Of a stretch of DNA of 14,865 nt, positions 1 through 7,765 are shown piece after piece (within the stretch, counting starts at the first letter, position 1; each line of letters opens with the position of its first letter). Under the pieces are notes generated by a model. That model worked only from the letters and a program-made list of their open reading frames with translations, was not told the origin of the DNA and searched no databases. The stretch lies in NCBI GenBank assembly GCA_028282185.1, contig JANQIJ010000095.1, positions 1-14,865 of the forward strand, written 5' to 3'. This DNA comes from Rhodospirillales bacterium. GTDB taxonomy: Bacteria > Pseudomonadota > Alphaproteobacteria > Rhodospirillales > Casp-alpha2. The translations under genes were made by a program, and so were the position numbers.

Positions 1-764
1 CAAACACCAACTCGCAGTCACAATCTAACAACACGAAGATCGCCCGCCTGCTGCCCGCATCCGTCACCAAGGTCGTTGACGAACCGGCGGACCTGGCCCA
101 TTGGGCGCGGCGGCGGGACCTGATTTTCGTCGATGCCGGCGACGTCTTTCGCCACGCCGTCGACGGGGCCCGAACGCTCACCAAGGTCGGTGATGCCCGA
201 ATTCCATTGGCCGTGGCGCCGGAAGTCGACGCCCGCGTCCATGCGTTCCGCCCCGGCGACGGCGCGCTGGAACACCTGGCCATCGTCATCGGCCGGCCGG
301 ACAAACAGGCGCCGGTCTTGACCCGCGTCCACTCGGAATGTTTCACCGGCGACCTGCTCGGCAGTCTGCGCTGCGATTGCGGCGCGCAGTTGGCCGGCGC
401 GATTTCCGAAATCACCCAGGCCGGCAGCGGCGTCTTATTGTATCTCGCCCAAGAGGGCCGCGGGATCGGCCTGGTCAATAAACTGCGCGCCTACGAACTC
501 CAGGACAGGGGATTTGACACCATCGACGCCAACGAGCAACTCGGTTTCAATGCGGACGAACGGGTTTACCTGCCGGCGGCACAGATGCTGCGGCTGCTCG
601 GCTATGGCGCCGTGCGCTTGATGACCAACAATCCGGAAAAAGTTCGGGCGCTCGGCACTTGCGGCATCGGCGTCATCGAACGGGTGCCCCATGCCTTTCC
701 GTCGAACAAACACAACGAGAGCTATCTCAGGACCAAGGCCCGCCGCGCCGGCCACCTGTTCTGA
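1..764 (+). CDS. ribA: GTP cyclohydrolase II (5' end outside window)
   Basis: This enzyme opens the imidazole ring of GTP to give the pyrimidine precursor of riboflavin, formate and pyrophosphate; it is cytoplasmic and zinc-dependent. The frame is open from base 3, so the gene begins before the window and about 253 C-terminal residues are visible. The catalytic domain is plain: RVHSECFTGD followed by SLRCDCGAQL supplies the three zinc cysteines (C-x10-C-x-C spacing). EGRGIGL and MTNNP are the GTP-binding and catalytic motifs, and the protein ends YLRTKARRAGHLF. About 80 residues upstream of this domain (through IPLAVAPEVDARVHAFRPGD) resemble the N-terminal extension of alphaproteobacterial RibA rather than the short E. 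coli form; that comparison is from memory. The next gene is 214 nt downstream. A perfect CGCCCGGGCG palindrome lies just after the stop but has no T-run, so I do not call a terminator. Confidence 0.95.
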   Translation, partial: NTNSQSQSNNTKIARLLPASVTKVVDEPADLAHWARRRDLIFVDAGDVFRHAVDGARTLTKVGDARIPLAVAPEVDARVHAFRPGDGALEHLAIVIGRPDKQAPVLTRVHSECFTGDLLGSLRCDCGAQLAGAISEITQAGSGVLLYLAQEGRGIGLVNKLRAYELQDRGFDTIDANEQLGFNADERVYLPAAQMLRLLGYGAVRLMTNNPEKVRALGTCGIGVIERVPHAFPSNKHNESYLRTKARRAGHLF

Positions 765-923
765 CGCCCCGCCCGGGCGCACGGGTCGCCTCAATACCCC
801 GGGGGCATCCCCCATTAACCAATATTCGCGCCTGCCCCCTTGGCCCCGGCGATTCCCGCACCCTGACGGGTAAGATTTGCCGGGCAAGGCAGGAATTTCC
901 CGGTCGTTAAGATTGTTTATTTA

Positions 924-929
924 TATAAT
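924..929 (+). promoter_or_regulatory. Candidate -10 element (TATAAT) before the W-repeat protein gene
   Basis: An exact TATAAT sits in a short AT-rich patch (about 905-935) inside otherwise GC-rich DNA, about 50 nt before the ATG at 979. No convincing -35 hexamer lies 16-18 nt upstream (CGGTCG at 17 nt), so this is a partial match. It could drive the gene at 979; the rest of the 765-978 gap shows nothing else I can name. Confidence 0.3.
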
Positions 930-978
930 TCAATGAGCTAGGGATGGCTCGAGTCTTGCGACACCCAATCCATAATCG

Positions 979-2421
979 ATGCCCGGAAACACGGGTACTT
1001 GGAACGGGAAAAAAGCCATGACATTGCCCAGCGAAGGGATAAATCCCTGGCGCAGCCTGCCCGCCACCGGCGGCACCGCGCCCCTGCCCCCCAGCAAGAC
1101 CAGCAACGCGCCTCTCGACCGATACGATCGCCTGGATCCGGCCGCACCGAACGGTGCCGGCGACACCAAGGAATTCCAGGCCTTCGGCGAGGACGGTTTC
1201 ACCTTTTGGGACCTTCTCGACGTGGTCAATCCCTTGCAGCACATCCCGATCGTATCGACGCTGTATCGCAACATGACCGAAGATCAGTTGGATCCGGCGC
1301 CTCGCGTCATGGGCAGCACGCTGTTTTTGGGGCCGATCGGGCTGGCTTCGTCCCTGCTCAACGTGGTCGTCGAACACAACACCGGCAAGGACGTGGGCGA
1401 ACACGTTATGGCCTACTTCAACGACGAGGCGGGCCCTTTGAGCGGCGGCAAGACAGCGGAGGCTGGGCCGGCGGCAGCCGGGACCGACGGCGCCATGGCG
1501 CAGGGCGGCGATCCGGTGGGCGATTGGGCGCGGGAACAGATGGCGTTCTACCAAGGCGGCGCAGGCCCGAATCGGGTGGACGCTTGGGTTCAGGCGCAAC
1601 ATGCCTATTACCGTTCCGGTGACACCCACAATAATCAGGGCACTGGCGCCGCACCGACATCGACGGCCGGCGCCCCCGCGGTGGGCACGGAGCCACCAAC
1701 CGTCGATGCCTGGCTCCGCGCGCAGCATGCCTATTATCGCCAAGGCGATACGCCAGGCACTCAGCAAGTTGCGGCTACTTCAGCCGCCGCCAATCATGCG
1801 CCGGCGACACTTTCCGTCGATGACTGGGTGCGCCAGCAACATGCCCATTATCATCAGGACCGCACGGCGCCGACGACACATCAGGTCGCCGCCAATGCCG
1901 CGACAAACGCGGCCGCAGTGGGACAGGCGCCGCGCCCAAACATCGGCGTCGAGGCCTGGGCCCAAGCACAGACCGCTTTCTATCGCAGTGAAACGCCTGC
2001 CGCCGCCCGCCAATTGGCAGCCGCGGGGACCGACGGGACGGACCCCGTGACCGCCTGGGCCCGCGAACAGACGGCCAGCTATGACGCGGACCGACCGACC
2101 GAGCAGCCCCCGCACCATGCGGCGGACGCCAAAATCCCCGCCCGCAGACGGCTGTCCAATGACGCGGTCAGCGCCTGGGCGCATGAGCAGATGGCCTGGA
2201 TCATCGGCGATCGGGCCCGCGAGGTGGCGCGGACGATCGATCCGCAAACCGGCGATCGCCGCAATCCTTCCGGTGGACAGGATGAGAACGCCTCGGCGGC
2301 CGGTGGCACCGGATGGTTCCAGGACAGCATGCTCGCGGGATGGGCCAAGTACCAGGCAACGCGGCAGCTGTCGGAACCCGCATACCGACCGGATACGGCC
2401 TTACGCAACGACCTGCCGTGA
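979..2421 (+). CDS. Uncharacterised protein with eight W-x-Q-Y motif repeats
   Basis: I do not recognise a named family. The 480-residue protein has three visible parts. Residues 1-62 are Pro/Gly/Ala-rich. Residues about 64-148 look like a folded domain (FTFWDLLDVVNPLQHIPIVS, then LFLGPIGLASSLLNVVVEH at 115-133, then TGKDVGEHVMAYF) and remind me of unnamed alphaproteobacterial proteins. Residues 178-465 carry eight spaced copies of a motif close to V-x-A/D-W-x-x-x-Q-x-A-Y/F-Y, with tryptophans at 183, 203, 245, 283, 327, 360, 400 and 455, joined by low-complexity Ala/Thr/Pro linkers. There is no N-terminal signal peptide; the 115-133 segment is hydrophobic enough to touch a membrane but is interrupted by Gly and Pro. 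The ATG at 979 has no Shine-Dalgarno; an ATG at 1018, preceded by GGGAAAAAAG, is an equally good start and removes 13 residues. It stands alone between ribA and the transpeptidase. Confidence 0.8.
   Translation: MPGNTGTWNGKKAMTLPSEGINPWRSLPATGGTAPLPPSKTSNAPLDRYDRLDPAAPNGAGDTKEFQAFGEDGFTFWDLLDVVNPLQHIPIVSTLYRNMTEDQLDPAPRVMGSTLFLGPIGLASSLLNVVVEHNTGKDVGEHVMAYFNDEAGPLSGGKTAEAGPAAAGTDGAMAQGGDPVGDWAREQMAFYQGGAGPNRVDAWVQAQHAYYRSGDTHNNQGTGAAPTSTAGAPAVGTEPPTVDAWLRAQHAYYRQGDTPGTQQVAATSAAANHAPATLSVDDWVRQQHAHYHQDRTAPTTHQVAANAATNAAAVGQAPRPNIGVEAWAQAQTAFYRSETPAAARQLAAAGTDGTDPVTAWAREQTASYDADRPTEQPPHHAADAKIPARRRLSNDAVSAWAHEQMAWIIGDRAREVARTIDPQTGDRRNPSGGQDENASAAGGTGWFQDSMLAGWAKYQATRQLSEPAYRPDTALRNDLP
1510..2373 (+). 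repeat. Eight degenerate copies of a roughly 12-codon motif
   Basis: This is the DNA coding for the eight W-motif copies of the preceding protein. Copies two and three (about 1576-1629 and 1702-1752) are the most alike: both read VDAW then AQHAYYR and G-D-T, yet differ at many third codon positions (GTGGAC against GTCGAT, CATGCCTATTACCG against CATGCCTATTATCG). Spacing between tryptophans is 20, 42, 38, 44, 33, 40 and 55 residues, so the motif is kept while the linkers drift. The copies are old duplications rather than a recent tandem expansion. Confidence 0.75.
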
Positions 2422-2507
2422 CGCAACCGAGTGGTCAGCCAAGGTCCGGCCGTGCACCGCCAATGACGATTTGGCCAGCCGCTGCCGCCTGACCTAAACT
2501 GGACGCG

Positions 2508-3026
2508 ATGATCATTCACGTCACCGCGACCCCCGGCCGAGACCCGCACCAAGGACGGCTGCAGACCCCGAGCCGGCAATTTGAATGCGCGCTTGGTCGA
2601 ACGGGCCTGCGAACCGACAAGACGGAGGGCGATGGCGCCACGCCCATCGGGCGTTTTCCCTTCCGGCGGTTGTTGTTCCGCGCCGATCGCCGGGCACGGC
2701 CGAAAACCGGCCTGCCTGTCCGGCCGCTGGTCCCCGGACTGGGCTGGTGCGACGATACGGCCAGCCCCGCCTACAATCGCTTGGTCCGCCTGCCCTGCCC
2801 CTGGCGGCACGAAAAACTGTGGCGCCAGGACGCCCTTTACGACCTGATTGTGGTGTTGGGCCACAACGACGCGCCGCCCGTCGCCAGCTTGGGCAGCGCC
2901 ATCTTCCTGCATGTCGCCGGTCCGGACCTTGCACCAACGGAAGGCTGTGTCGCCTTGCCGTGGGACGATCTCGTCGAGCTGTTGGCCCAGCTATCGCCCG
3001 GCGACGAAATCGCGATCGGCATCTAA
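2508..3026 (+). CDS. L,D-transpeptidase family protein (YkuD domain)
   Basis: A 172-residue YkuD-fold protein. Family members use an active-site cysteine to make or exchange peptidoglycan cross-links or attach proteins to the wall. The signature is seen as LGHN (H119), then GSAIFLHVAG (H135), then TEGCVAL with the likely nucleophile C147; H135-x11-C147 is compatible with the family motif. The N-terminal half has the typical TPIGRFPFRRLLFRADR. No signal peptide or membrane segment is visible, as in the small COG3786-like members, so export is unexplained and its substrate is unknown. The start ATG has only a weak purine stretch upstream (TGGACG). It converges with yggS, the two stop codons lying 11 nt apart with no clear terminator between them. 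The family call is firm; the physiological role is inference. Confidence 0.85.
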   Translation: MIIHVTATPGRDPHQGRLQTPSRQFECALGRTGLRTDKTEGDGATPIGRFPFRRLLFRADRRARPKTGLPVRPLVPGLGWCDDTASPAYNRLVRLPCPWRHEKLWRQDALYDLIVVLGHNDAPPVASLGSAIFLHVAGPDLAPTEGCVALPWDDLVELLAQLSPGDEIAIGI

Positions 3027-3037
3027 CACCCGCTGCC

Positions 3038-3748
3038 TCAAGCCTGCGCCGTTGACGCGGCCCTCGGGGCACGCGCGCCGAAGATCGCGGTGCCCACCCG
3101 GACGTGGGTGGCGCCGAAGGCGATGGCGACATCGAAATCCGCGCTCATTCCCATGCTCAATCCGTCCAGGCCATTGCGGCGGGCAATCTCGGCCAACAGG
3201 GCGAAATGCAGGGACGGCTCCTCGTCAAGCGGCGGGATGCACATCAGACCCCGCACCGGCAGCGCCAGATCATCCCGACAAAAGCCGATGAAATCGTCCG
3301 CCGCCTCCGGCAACACGCCGGCTTTTTGTGGCTCCGCCCCTGTGTTGACCTGAAGAAAACACGACACCTGTCGCGCGCGTTCACCGAGCGCCGCCGCCAA
3401 GGCCTTGGCGATCTTTGGTCGGTCGACGGTTTCAATAACGTCGAAAAGTTCGACGGCGCGTTTGACCTTGTTGCTCTGCAGGGGTCCGATCAAATGGAGC
3501 CGCAGATCGGAATAGGCAGATCGCAATGGCGGCCATTTATCTGCCGCCTCTTGGACCCGGTTCTCACCGAATACCCTCTGCCCCGCCACCAAAGCCGGCT
3601 CGATCCGTTCGGGGCCAAAGGTCTTGCCGACGGCGACCAGGGTCACCGCCGATGACGCGCGCCCTGCGTCCGAGGCCGCCTTAAGGACGCGGCGCTGGAC
3701 CTCGGCGAGATTTGACGCAATATCTGGAATCGAATCAGGAGCGGTCAT
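3038..3748 (-). CDS. yggS: YggS/PROSC-type pyridoxal-phosphate homeostasis protein
   Basis: A 236-residue cytoplasmic protein of the alanine-racemase-like TIM-barrel family that binds pyridoxal 5'-phosphate without known catalysis and keeps B6 vitamers and amino-acid pools balanced. The PLP lysine is K42 in LVAVGKTF; most homologues have Ser where this has Gly41. Further family blocks follow: RVFGENRVQEA, LHLIGPLQSNK, VNTGAEPQKAG, GLMCIPP, LSMGMSADFDVAIAFGATHVRVGTAIFG (given in two parts, LSMGMSADFD and VRVGTAIFG, at the C-terminus). The frame stays open upstream to 3841, but I choose the ATG at 3748 because MTAPDSIPDIASNLAEVQRR fits the family N-terminus and the extension (rich in Arg, Ser, Pro) does not. 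No clear ribosome binding site precedes it. It diverges from the ThiE-like gene with about 10 bp between start codons. Confidence 0.93.
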   Translation of the reverse strand: MTAPDSIPDIASNLAEVQRRVLKAASDAGRASSAVTLVAVGKTFGPERIEPALVAGQRVFGENRVQEAADKWPPLRSAYSDLRLHLIGPLQSNKVKRAVELFDVIETVDRPKIAKALAAALGERARQVSCFLQVNTGAEPQKAGVLPEAADDFIGFCRDDLALPVRGLMCIPPLDEEPSLHFALLAEIARRNGLDGLSMGMSADFDVAIAFGATHVRVGTAIFGARAPRAASTAQA

Positions 3749-3758
3749 GTAGGCGCCA

Positions 3759-4430
3759 ATGGACAGAGCAGGCAGTACGGACGACAAAACCCTAACACGC
3801 GCCTCACAACGGCGAAAGCCAGACGGGTCCGGCTTCGGCAAGCACCCGACACGGCCGATCTATGCCTTTATGACGGACAGCCGCCGAACACCCGATCCCA
3901 TTTCGCGTTTGTTCCGCCTGACCCCGGGGACGCTGGTTGTCTTTCGACATTATGAGGCGACGGACCGCCTGTCCTTGGGAGTGCGGCTCCGCAGGCTCGC
4001 GCGTCATCGGCGGCTGCCCTTCCTTGTCGCCGGGGACGCCCAACTGGCGCGGCGCCTTCGGGCGGACGGCCTTCACTTGCCGGGATATCAGGTGTCTCGG
4101 TCGAACGCCCGGAAAGGTCGGCGGATCGCCGGAATGGTCACGGCGGCGGCCCATGACAAACGCAGCGCCTGGCAGGCATGCCACGCCGGTGTGGATCTGG
4201 TGCTGCTGTCACCCGTGTTCGCCACGGCCAGTCACCCGGGTCGCCAGCCTATGGGCATTCTCCATCTCGCGGCCCTGGTCCGTGCCCTGCCCCGCCCCGT
4301 CCTGGCCATGGGGGGCATCGACCATCGGGTCGCCCGACGCGTTCTGAAGACGGGCGTCCGGGGGATCGCGGGGATCGCCGGGATTGCCCGACTGAGCCGC
4401 GACCCCTTCGCCCTTCGGGCCGGATCCTGA
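3759..4430 (+). CDS. Thiamine-phosphate-synthase-like (ThiE/TenI superfamily) protein
   Basis: A 223-residue TIM-barrel protein related to ThiE, which joins the thiazole and pyrimidine halves of thiamine. Recognisable blocks are PIYAFMTDSRR near the start, GDAQLARRLRADGLHLP, TAAAHD, GVDLVLLSPVFATASHPG and LAMGGID. It departs from classical ThiE: the early QxRxK phosphate/pyrimidine-binding motif is replaced by VVFRHYEATDR, and the TxTK loop after PVF is replaced by TASHPG. I therefore leave the symbol blank; it may have another substrate or be a TenI-like regulator. The ATG at 3759 keeps PIYAFMTD, which resembles the family N-terminus, and has a weak AGG 5 nt upstream; an ATG at 3870 would cut into that strand. 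With the 3759 start the promoter must lie inside yggS. Near the C-terminus GIAGIAGIA comes from a 9-nt tandem repeat. Confidence 0.75.
   Translation: MDRAGSTDDKTLTRASQRRKPDGSGFGKHPTRPIYAFMTDSRRTPDPISRLFRLTPGTLVVFRHYEATDRLSLGVRLRRLARHRRLPFLVAGDAQLARRLRADGLHLPGYQVSRSNARKGRRIAGMVTAAAHDKRSAWQACHAGVDLVLLSPVFATASHPGRQPMGILHLAALVRALPRPVLAMGGIDHRVARRVLKTGVRGIAGIAGIARLSRDPFALRAGS
4362..4388 (+). repeat. Three tandem 9-nt units coding Gly-Ile-Ala
   Basis: The units are GGGATCGCG, GGGATCGCC and GGGATTGCC, inside the ThiE-like gene. They encode GIAGIAGIA at the place where ThiE barrels have a single Gly-(Ile/Val)-Ala stretch, so one or two extra units may have been added by slippage. Confidence 0.7.
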
Positions 4431-4442
4431 GCCGTGCGGACG

Positions 4443-4473
4443 CCCGGCTTGGCCTTCGGGTTTGTTTTGGTTT
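4443..4473 (+). terminator. Possible weak terminator after the ThiE-like gene
   Basis: CCCG (4443-4446) can pair with CGGG (4457-4460), plus one G-T pair, around an 8-10 nt loop, and is followed directly by the T-rich TTTGTTTTGGTTT. The stem is short, so termination would be weak. It lies 13 nt past the stop codon and about 65 nt before the lipoprotein gene. Confidence 0.3.
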
Positions 4474-4537
4474 ATGAAAGGGTCGATATACGGACGGCAC
4501 GACCCGTGGAAACTGCCGGCAGCGTTGCCGGGAAAAA

Positions 4538-5089
4538 ATGGAAAGACCTCGCATGACACCTGCTTCCGTCCATCGCCAATGGCGGGCCATGGCCATATCC
4601 CTGTTGCTTTTGGGCGTTGCGGCCTGCGCCGACTTCTCCGGGGCCGACATGATCACCTCGGGCCCGGAAACGGAAGGGCCGACGGAAGGCGATACCATTT
4701 TCGGCAAGGGCGGCATTAGCTTGTTCGGCGATTCCGACGATTCCAACGACGGGGGCGGCACACTCGGCGTGAACAGCTTCCTGTGGCGGGCAACCTTGGA
4801 CACCATCGCCTTCATGCCCGTGAGCACGGCGGATCCTTTCGGTGGGGTGATCCTGACGGATTGGCATAGCTCGCAAGAGGCGCCCAACGAGCGGTTTAAG
4901 CTGAATGTCTATATCCTGGGCCGGACGCTTCGCGCGGACGGCGTGCGGGTCGCGGTCTTCAGCCAAGTCCAAGACCCGACCGGCACCTGGCGTGACTCGG
5001 CCGTCCCCGAGCAAACCGGAACGCAGATCGAAGATGCGATCTTGACCCGCGCCCGCCAATTGAGACGGGAAACCCTTGAGCAAAAATAA
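4538..5089 (+). CDS. DUF3576 family lipoprotein
   Basis: A 183-residue predicted lipoprotein of the alphaproteobacterial DUF3576 family; its function is not established to my knowledge. A basic N-terminus is followed by a hydrophobic run and a lipobox, LLLLGVAAC, putting the lipidated cysteine at residue 30. Residues 31-75 are an acidic Gly/Ser/Asp-rich linker. The conserved domain follows: GVNSFLWRATLDTIAFMP, then ADPFGGVILTDWHS, ERFKLNVYILGRTLRADGVR and IEDAILTRARQLRRE. It should sit on the periplasmic face of a membrane. An ATG at 4553, with GGAAAG 7-12 nt upstream, is an alternative start that shortens the N-terminal basic region by five residues without touching the lipobox. It lies about 110 nt before leuS in the same direction; I recall this family often standing next to leuS in alphaproteobacteria. 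Confidence 0.88.
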   Translation: MERPRMTPASVHRQWRAMAISLLLLGVAACADFSGADMITSGPETEGPTEGDTIFGKGGISLFGDSDDSNDGGGTLGVNSFLWRATLDTIAFMPVSTADPFGGVILTDWHSSQEAPNERFKLNVYILGRTLRADGVRVAVFSQVQDPTGTWRDSAVPEQTGTQIEDAILTRARQLRRETLEQK

Positions 5090-5189
5090 GGCTGAGGCCC
5101 GGTCAAATGCGGCCCCGGCCAATGTCGCCCGGCCGTGTCTCACGCGGATTGGCCCTGGTCCGGACCCAACCCTTTCGCCGGCGTGGCAC

Positions 5190-5193
5190 GGAG
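5190..5193 (+). promoter_or_regulatory. Shine-Dalgarno that decides the leuS start
   Basis: GGAG sits 7 nt before the TTG at 5201 in ACGGAGACAACGATTG. The in-frame GTG at 5135 has no comparable site, which supports TTG 5201 as the leuS start. Confidence 0.7.
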
Positions 5194-5200
5194 ACAACGA

Positions 5201-7765
5201 TTGAGCCGTTACAATTTCAAGGAAAGTGAACGCACCTGGCAGGCGGCCTGGGAGGCCGCGGACTGCTTCAGGGCGACAGAAGATGCCACGCGCCCCAAGT
5301 ACTACGTGTTGGAAATGTTCCCCTATCCGTCCGGCAGGATTCATATGGGTCATGTCCGAAATTATACGCTGGGCGACGTGGTGGCCAGATTCAAGAAGGC
5401 ACAGGGCTTTAACGTCCTGCACCCGATGGGCTGGGACGCGTTCGGCCTGCCGGCGGAGAACGCGGCGATAGAAAACAACGTCCCGCCGGCCGCCTGGACC
5501 CAAGAAAACATCGCCACCATGCGGCGTCAATTGAAGTCGATGGGCCTGTCCTATGATTGGGGTCGGGAGTTGGCGACCTGTGATCCCGACTACTACCGAC
5601 ATGAGCAGCGAATGTTTCTCGACTTTCTTGATAACGGCCTCGTCTACCGTAAGGAGTCGTGGGTCAACTGGGACCCTGTCGAGAACACGGTGCTGGCCAA
5701 TGAGCAGGTGATCGACGGCCGCGGATGGCGCTCCGGTGCATTGGTCGAAAAGCGGCAGTTGAGTCAGTGGTTCCTGAAGATCACCGATTTCGCCCAGGAA
5801 TTGCTCGACGGTCTCGAGGAACTGGACCGTTGGCCTGAACGGGTCCGCTTGATGCAGGAGAATTGGATCGGGCGATCCGAGGGCGCGCATGTGGATTTTG
5901 CCCTGGCTGGCCGCGACGATTCCCTGGCCGTCTATACGACGCGCCCCGATACCCTGTTCGGCGCGTCGTTCTGTGCCATTGCGGCAAACCATCCACTGGC
6001 CCAGGAATTGGCCAGCGATCAACCGGTGCTCGGAGAGTTTATCGCCGAATGCAATCGACTGGGGACGAGCGAGGCTGCCATCGAAACGGCCGAAAAGCGA
6101 GGTTACGACACCGGACTGCGGGCCATTCATCCCCTGGACAACAGCTGGCAGATACCGGTCTACGTGGCCAATTTCGTGCTCATGGAATACGGCAGCGGCG
6201 CGGTTTTTGGCTGTCCCGCCCATGATCAACGGGACTTGGACTTCGCCCGAAAATACGACCTCAAGGTAACGCCGGTCGTGGCGCCGAAAGGGATACCGGC
6301 GGCGGACTTCACGATCGGCGACACCGCCTACCTGGAAGACGGAACACTGATCAATTCAGGTTTTCTCGACGGGCTGGACGTCGCGACGGCGAAGGCGCGG
6401 GTCATTGATCGGCTCGAATATATTGGCCGCGGGACGCGCGCGGTCAAGTACCGGCTGCGCGATTGGGGCGTATCGCGACAACGCTATTGGGGCTGCCCCA
6501 TCCCCGTCATCCATTGTGAGGACTGTGGGGTCGTTCCCGTGCCGCGTGATCAGTTGCCGGTTGAACTGCCCGTAGAAGTGGATTTCGACACACCCGGCAA
6601 TCCGCTTGATCATCATCCGACCTGGAAGCATGTCGATTGTCCCACATGCGGCAAGCCGGCCGTCCGTGAAACGGATACCTTCGACACATTCTTCGAATCC
6701 TCCTGGTATTTCGCGCGGTTTTGCAACACGGCGACGGAAGAGCCGCTCGACCGGGCGGCGGTTGATCATTGGCTGCCGGTCGATCAGTACATCGGGGGCA
6801 TCGAACACGCGGTCCTACACCTGCTTTACAGCCGCTTTTTTACACGGGCCTTGAAAAAATGTGGCTATCTTTCTGTGTCGGAACCATTCGTCGGGCTGTT
6901 GACCCAGGGAATGGTCTGTCATCAAACGTTTCGTGACGCGAACGGCAAATGGCTATTCCCTTCCGATGTGACCGTCGACGGCGGCCAGGCACGGCACAGG
7001 GAAACCGGGGAAGCGGTCAAAGCCGGTCGTTCCGAAAAGATGAGCAAGTCCAAGCGAAACGTTGTCGATCCGGAAACGATCATCGATTCCTACGGCGCGG
7101 ATACGGCGCGCCTGTTCATGCTGTCTGACAGCCCCCCGGACCGTGATCTCGAATGGACCGATGCAGGCATTGATGGCGCCTGGCGCTACATTAATCGACT
7201 GTGGCGGCTGGCCGCCGAGGAGGGCGCGCCCTCTGAGAGCCCGCCGCGGGGGGTTCCGGCAAGCCTGGGCGATGACGCCATGGCCCTGGTGAAACAGACG
7301 CATCAAACGATCGAGGGCGTTACCGGGGACCTGGACAAGTTCCATTTCAATAAAGCCGTGGCGAGAATTCGGGAGCTGACGAATGGGATTGATCGGCTTG
7401 TCGGCGGCAGCGAAAGCGACATTTGGGCCCGCCGCTTCGCCCTCGAGACGATTGTGCTGTTGATCGCGCCGATGACGCCCCATCTTGCCGAAGCGATGTG
7501 GAAGGCCCTTGGCCGTCGATCTGGGCTTGTCGTTGAGCAGGCATGGCCGACCGCTGATTCAGGGTATCTGCGCGATGACGAGGTAACAGTCGCGGTGCAG
7601 GTCAATGGAAAATTGCGCGGTACCATCACGCTCGCCAAAGACGCGCCCAATGATGAAGCCGAGCAGGCCGCCCTGTCACTCGACAAGGTTCAATCCCTTC
7701 TCGGCAACGGGCCGCCCAGGAAAATCATTATCGTACCAAATAGGATCATCAATGTTGTGGCTTAG
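5201..7765 (+). CDS. leuS: Leucyl-tRNA synthetase
   Basis: A class I synthetase that charges tRNA-Leu with leucine in the cytoplasm; 854 residues from the TTG start, a normal bacterial length. The frame is open to a GTG at 5135, but [19 protein letters not shown] from 5201 matches the family N-terminus and has a good ribosome binding site. Motifs seen: [11 protein letters not shown] (HIGH box, residues 48-51); the CP1 editing site TTRPDTLFG at 246-254, whose T251 corresponds to E. coli T252; [10 protein letters not shown] in the editing domain; two Cys pairs C439/C442 and C480/C483 typical of the bacterial zinc insert; [10 protein letters not shown]; and KMSKS at 613-617. The C-terminus PNRIINVVA is complete. 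Its last 14 nt overlap lptE, so the two are probably co-translated. Editing and catalytic sites both look intact. Confidence 0.97.
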   Translation: MSRYNFKESERTWQAAWEAADCFRATEDATRPKYYVLEMFPYPSGRIHMGHVRNYTLGDVVARFKKAQGFNVLHPMGWDAFGLPAENAAIENNVPPAAWTQENIATMRRQLKSMGLSYDWGRELATCDPDYYRHEQRMFLDFLDNGLVYRKESWVNWDPVENTVLANEQVIDGRGWRSGALVEKRQLSQWFLKITDFAQELLDGLEELDRWPERVRLMQENWIGRSEGAHVDFALAGRDDSLAVYTTRPDTLFGASFCAIAANHPLAQELASDQPVLGEFIAECNRLGTSEAAIETAEKRGYDTGLRAIHPLDNSWQIPVYVANFVLMEYGSGAVFGCPAHDQRDLDFARKYDLKVTPVVAPKGIPAADFTIGDTAYLEDGTLINSGFLDGLDVATAKARVIDRLEYIGRGTRAVKYRLRDWGVSRQRYWGCPIPVIHCEDCGVVPVPRDQLPVELPVEVDFDTPGNPLDHHPTWKHVDCPTCGKPAVRETDTFDTFFESSWYFARFCNTATEEPLDRAAVDHWLPVDQYIGGIEHAVLHLLYSRFFTRALKKCGYLSVSEPFVGLLTQGMVCHQTFRDANGKWLFPSDVTVDGGQARHRETGEAVKAGRSEKMSKSKRNVVDPETIIDSYGADTARLFMLSDSPPDRDLEWTDAGIDGAWRYINRLWRLAAEEGAPSESPPRGVPASLGDDAMALVKQTHQTIEGVTGDLDKFHFNKAVARIRELTNGIDRLVGGSESDIWARRFALETIVLLIAPMTPHLAEAMWKALGRRSGLVVEQAWPTADSGYLRDDEVTVAVQVNGKLRGTITLAKDAPNDEAEQAALSLDKVQSLLGNGPPRKIIIVPNRIINVVA

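Noticed and set aside
339..354. Possible degenerate parS in ribA (TGTTTCAC half-site)
   Set aside because: Only the left half matches; about 11 of 16 positions agree and the sequence codes for the conserved CFTGD motif.
765..790. Terminator after ribA (CGCCCGGGCG palindrome)
   Set aside because: The palindrome is perfect but has no loop spacing typical of terminators and no following T-run.
3749..3841. N-terminal extension of YggS by 31 residues
   Set aside because: The extension does not resemble the family and overlaps the ThiE-like gene; ATG 3748 gives the normal N-terminus.
4472..6229. 585-codon minus-strand open frame opposite the lipoprotein and leuS genes
   Set aside because: It lies antisense to two confidently assigned genes; long antisense frames are expected in GC-rich coding DNA, and it shows no domain.
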